Origin: Arctopsyche grandis
Lineage: Eukaryota; Arthropoda; Insecta; Trichoptera; Hydropsychidae
Assembly: GCF_051622035.1 (NCBI RefSeq)
Contig: NC_135359.1
Location: 18,437,501-18,501,500, forward strand
Direction: 5' to 3'
DNA length: 64,000 nt
In this document: positions 59,695-64,000 of the stretch, piece by piece
Layout: each line of letters begins with the position of its first letter
Position numbering within the stretch: position 1 is the first letter of the stretch
Program-made: the position numbers and the translations under genes
Notes under the pieces: model-generated
Told to the model about the DNA's origin: nothing
The model's database searches: none
The model's input: the letters and a program-made list of their open reading frames with translations, nothing else

Positions 59695-60560
59695 TCAGGT
59701 TCATTAATACGTTGAAAATTAATACGTACAAAAATTAATACATAAATAAAAATTAATATGTGTGGACACAATCCAGGCGACAACATTTTTGACCTTTCTA
59801 AGAGGAAAAAATCCCACTTCCGGTTTATTAAATTTAGTGATTTTTTTTTTATTTTCATCACACTGATACAAGAATTATACTTGAATTTTTTAGTGAAGAA
59901 CACACATGTTTAAGGGGTCGAAAAAAATAGTGGAAGAAAAATCGAACAAGAGTTAACTGCCACTTCCGGTAGAGGGATGCTTACCAAATTTTATACATAA
60001 CTTGGTATTACGCTTAAACTTTTAGATATGAAATTTCAGTTCAATAAACCGAAAGGTTTCTGAGAAAAACATAAAAAACCTCGATTCTCTAGAGTAAAAG
60101 TACTACTTCCGGTTCAGATAAAAATATAAAGTTATACAGATTATTATTTCTATTACACGTAAAAAAATTTAATCCGATTCAGTTAGCGGCTTGGGAGATA
60201 ATTTAATTCAAAAACTTAATAAGAGGTATGTTAAAAAAGAGGACACCTATAAGGGGAGGTACCATTTCCGGTCAACTTAAAAATTTGAAAAAAATTTACG
60301 TCGTGTCGATAAGAATTTCAGTAAATGATACTAAGTTTCAGTTCGATAGGACTAACGGTGTTCAAAAAATCCCCAAAATACACAGACACCCACACATTTT
60401 TTCTAAATCATGAAAACGTGATCAGTAATCGATTCAGAGTTCGAATCAGTCAAAATCTCGAGTTCGAATTTTCGCATGATCACAAAACTTCATCTATTGT
60501 TACTACGTACATAGATAAAGTAAAAATTGTCAGGAAACAGTTGGCTAAAAATCTTTAAAA
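59695..60560 (+). repeat. Dispersed repeat with CACTTCCGGT cores
   Basis: Cores or close variants (TACTTCCGGT, CATTTCCGGT) lie at 59815, 59961, 60104 and 60263, spaced 146, 143 and 159 bases. The first part matches 25.23-25.38 kb in reverse complement; a single-core relative lies near 1043. Phrases such as TTCAGTTCAATAAACCGAAA and TTTCAGTTCGATAGGACT recur between units. The transposon class is unknown. Confidence 0.7.
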
Positions 60561-61032
60561 AGGCGTTTCAACAATAATAGTCTAACTATTTCAATCCTCT
60601 AAAAGACATAACAATTAAAGCTACATATGTGCTATATGTTATACTAATTACATACATACATTTCTACGCAACACATGTATATATTTATTCGACCGCACGC
60701 TTCAATTATTCTGCAAATTGACATCTTTCTAAAAATTCAACAGATCCTATTAGATTCATTGCTTCTCAAAAACTTATCATTGACATCAACACAATTTTCG
60801 CATGGATTCAAGATCCAAGTTGAAGGTAAGATATAAAAATTTTCTTTTTAACAACAAAAATAGTTTTGAAACATGCTAAATGTTGTATAACTATAATTTA
60901 AGCAGAAAGCCGACTAACGAAATCATCCAATTATGTTCAAATTTTATCAAAGCGTCTGTAAGTGCCATTGGATATAGGTCGTTTAATATTGTGAACTAAT
61001 TGAATGGATTGATGTACGTTAAATAATACCTT

Positions 61033-61189
61033 ATGTCTGATCTGTAGAGGTAGGACCGGAAGCGCGCCGTCTATTGTTCCACTATTGTAAATGCTTTGTA
61101 AAAAAGGTTCGGCAAACCTTTAACAATGCATTTACAACATGTGAACAATGAACAGCGCGCTCTGGGTCCGCTCTTTACTGATCAGACAT
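61033..61189. mobile_element. Palindromic MITE, copy 2
   Basis: Outer ends ATGTCTGATCTGTAGAG and CTTTACTGATCAGACAT are inverted repeats. The interior is the reverse complement of the element at 27856-27993, with GGACCGGAAGCGCGCC and a central AAAAGGTTCGGCAAACCTTT. Confidence 0.75.
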
Positions 61190-63397
61190 TTTTGGGTTAA
61201 ATTGACCATTAATAGAACTCTTTTGGGTGTGTGTAACAGAAACAATGAAATGACTTAAAAGGAAAAATTCAATTGAGTAAATCATTTTTATTATCGAAAT
61301 ATATACACAATTTATCATATTATGTGAATACTAACACACTTACAATTATTTATATTATTTACAAAAAATTAATGCTGCTGAATTTTAGTTTAATAATGCA
61401 ACTAAATTCATTCAACACATATTTTATGTTAATACTTTTGTGAAAGGTTAAACTAATGCTTGCTTCAACCTAACAATACTTAATTTTGTAACAAAAATAA
61501 TTAAGCATCCAACTAAAATAATAATAAAAAAGTATTTTCTACTCTTATACATATCTATTTCCATTTATGTGAAAAATAAAACATACTTCTAAAAACTATT
61601 TGGAGATGGTAAAAGTCGATCAATTATTCACAATATATTTATGCAATGAAATGATTTAAATAATAAACCTAGTCAAAAATTATAATATTAAAAGTCCATT
61701 TCATAACCACATAAATATACATTGATCATGGCACGAAGCTTCAGATTTTGAGCTCCAATTTACTAATTGGAATGCCACACCGAAATCAGTAAAATTATAT
61801 ACATTTGTATTCAATTAGAAAAAAATACATATATCATATTATAATATATAATATATGTGAATATGACAATAGTAAAAACTAATTTCATGGCCACATTACT
61901 TTTAAAATAGTACTATGAATACAAAAACATAGTTCATAATATTTACATGTAATTTTTGTATCGATTTAAAAAAAAGATAGATTTTTAAAAAACAAACCAA
62001 ATGTTGCATATTAACGTTTGATGTATTCATTCTCATTCGCCAATATTAGCTTATGCTTTTGTGGTAACAAGTCATGTGTATCGTACCATTTATGAAAACA
62101 ATAACGTAGATCTCAGATAGCACAGATCCATAACAATACCCACTACAGAATGTGTCTTAATTGCTTTACAAATATCAAGGCAGAAAATGCAACACTATAC
62201 GATGTGTGACGAACAATTCAACATTTGCGGAAAATATTAAGTGTGAAAGTCATTATGTTGTATGGGGATTTACAATAGATAAATACAAATACAAAATTTG
62301 CATACTATTTTTCGACATAAAAAGTCCTTGATATAACTACAGAATATGTTGACATTTAATTTTCAGAGGATACACAATTCCTTTAATATTTTAACAATCA
62401 ATGGTAAATTGATGGAACTATGGAAATAAATAGATTCTTCATTGATACAATGTATAAATGTTTTGTAAAACATCAACAAATACTACAACATTTACTAACA
62501 AAATATGAAAGATACACAACAAATATTTCAAAGCTATTTAATCTTAGGGTTCCTTTTACTGATTCACATTTTAAATTGTTAAATTTCGTTGTAATTAATG
62601 TGAAAGTCTCACGCTTTAGATATATGTTACTACAGTAATCAATCTTATGTTCATAATTCACTAAATATAAAAACTAAAGATACTACACATTGTATATATG
62701 TAGTATCGAAACGTTAAATCTCATTATGACAGTACAGGTTCGTTTCAATAGCAATAAAATCATTTAACAAATATACATACGAATGTTATTTAAATACATA
62801 AAATTTGTAATATATCATGTAAGTATAACAAATGAAAAAATCCTACTGATAATGAAATTCAAAGAAAGAAAATTATACTACAAAAGTAAATATATGTTAT
62901 AAAAAATATTTATGGGTTATTCATAAATCTTGTACAATAAAGAGTAACCATTTTGAACAAATAAATATTTAAAAAAAACCCAATTTTACACCCGGAATGA
63001 TATGTAAGTATATTCTATAGAAGTTGTTTGTACATATTTGATTACACACATATGTATGTTTGTTTTGAGATTACAAAGTACATAATATTACTTTTCGAAA
63101 AATTCTAATAAAATTAAAATTTACAACGAATATTATGTTTGCAATCAATTTCTAACATGTATTTGTATAAATAATGAAGACATTTACAAGTATAATATTA
63201 TGACTTCAAAATTACACTTAAAGATTTTTAGAATATTTGTATGTATGTATGAATAATTTAAAACAATGAAGCAAATAAAACATTTATCAGATTTATGAAA
63301 TTAAAGCAATAAATACAATTGTTATTGATTAATATAAATCATTATTTACGAAAAGGATAATCGGTAGTTTTGTTTGATACGAGTAATTTTAAATAGT
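61190..63397 (-). other. AT-rich, repeat-poor stretch, possible 3'UTR
   Basis: About 2.2 kb without recognisable transposons and with several minus-strand AATAAA signals. It would be a long 3'UTR if the exon at 63398-63525 is real. Confidence 0.3.
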
Positions 63398-63525
63398 TTA
63401 CACATAAAATTTATGAATATGATTTAAAGAGTTCATGCAATTTGAACTGTTGGATGATTGCATTTCCCAGCTATTAAATTTGAATTTGTTGAATGACGAC
63501 ATTTCTAGTTCCTTTTCGTTATCAT
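63398..63525 (-). CDS. Possible last coding exon of an unidentified minus-strand gene
   Basis: A long minus-strand polypyrimidine tract (poly-T then CTTTCAG) precedes 63525. After two bases finishing a codon, an open frame of 41 codons starts DNEKELEMSSFNKFKFNSWE and ends LNHIHKFYV, TAA at 63400-63398. The composition is protein-like and the acceptor is strong, but I recognise no family. The preceding exon is not certain; a frame ending at GTATGC near 63600 fits poorly. Confidence 0.35.
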
Positions 63526-64000
63526 CTGAAAGAAAAAAAAAAAAATTATTAATTGCGAATAAAGATTTTTGATATTAAAACAATAGTTAATAATGGCATA
63601 CTGAGTTTTGACACAAAATATATTTTTACATACACATAGTTGCAAGTCAAAAGCATCAATTAAAAGAATGCAATCGTAGGAAGAAGTCTCAAAAATTCTT
63701 TATACATACATCTCCAATTTAAGAACTGCTATTGTTCATCCTACACTATTGAGACAGGTATCAAACATATTTTGCATGCTGTATTTTATATTATTTTCTA
63801 TTCAAATCATGTTTTGTAATTAAATTATTTAGATGCCATTCCAAATTCGTCTAAGAACACTTTTGGTGTTTAATTTTATTCACATTACACGTAATGAACA
63901 ATTTTTCAACACAATATTGATTTACACTACAATTTTTAGTTTTTTAACGAAAGAGATTATTTTTGTATTGAATTTTGCAAAATCTTCACTACTACAACTC
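63526..64000. other. Window end, AT-rich
   Basis: Starts with the minus-strand polypyrimidine tract; otherwise no supported feature. If the exon at 63398-63525 is real, this is probably intron. Confidence 0.3.

Overview
The window is AT-rich animal nuclear DNA, almost certainly from an insect. Genes have introns with GT-AG splice sites, the identifiable mitochondrial gene is a nuclear Tim22, and the repeats (BEL/Pao, RTE-like LINEs, tRNA-headed SINEs, hAT, Helitrons, MITEs, (AT)n and CATATGTA-type microsatellites) are typical of insect genomes. I cannot fix the order from sequence alone.

Gene-bearing part (about 1.6-28 kb). A plus-strand gene (CDS 1721-13940 in four exons, 680 aa) encodes an N-terminal PTB/PID-like domain followed by a long Arg/Asp/Glu-rich tail. 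A compact three-exon gene for Tim22 (16174-17012, 189 aa), a carrier translocase of the mitochondrial inner membrane, lies 2.2 kb downstream on the same strand. Converging on it from the minus strand is a seven-coding-exon gene (21979-18393, 1034 aa) with a second, unrelated-looking PTB/PID domain, proline-rich stretches and a duplicated Cys-rich segment. For all three models the exon phases add up to a whole number of codons. The two PTB proteins look like cytoplasmic adaptors. Their shared neighbourhood is seen directly; any joint function would be speculation.

Transposon part (about 27.7-36 kb). A 6.9-kb BEL/Pao retrotransposon (28983-35911) has 229-bp LTRs differing at only two bases, a perfect 5-bp target-site duplication and one open 1391-codon gag-pol ORF. 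That ORF has lost most of the reverse transcriptase and all recognisable RNase H in frame. The element sits inside the 3' end of a minus-strand LINE and carries a roughly 126-bp minisatellite with poly-C tracts in its leader.

Gene-poor part (36-64 kb). This is mostly AT-rich intergenic or intronic DNA with LINE 3' ends, Helitrons, a hAT-type element carrying a LINE fragment, SINEs, MITEs and microsatellites. A GC/CpG-rich block at 53.9-54.6 kb looks like a promoter or first exon. A possible last coding exon of a minus-strand gene lies at 63398-63525, with AT-rich, 3'UTR-like sequence to its left.

I found no bacterial operon, CRISPR array or clearly new gene system. The best leads are the young RT-deleted BEL copy, the two unrecognised PTB proteins, a perfect 64-bp hairpin at 37436-37499, and a repeat family with a CACTTCCGGT core about every 145-160 bp.
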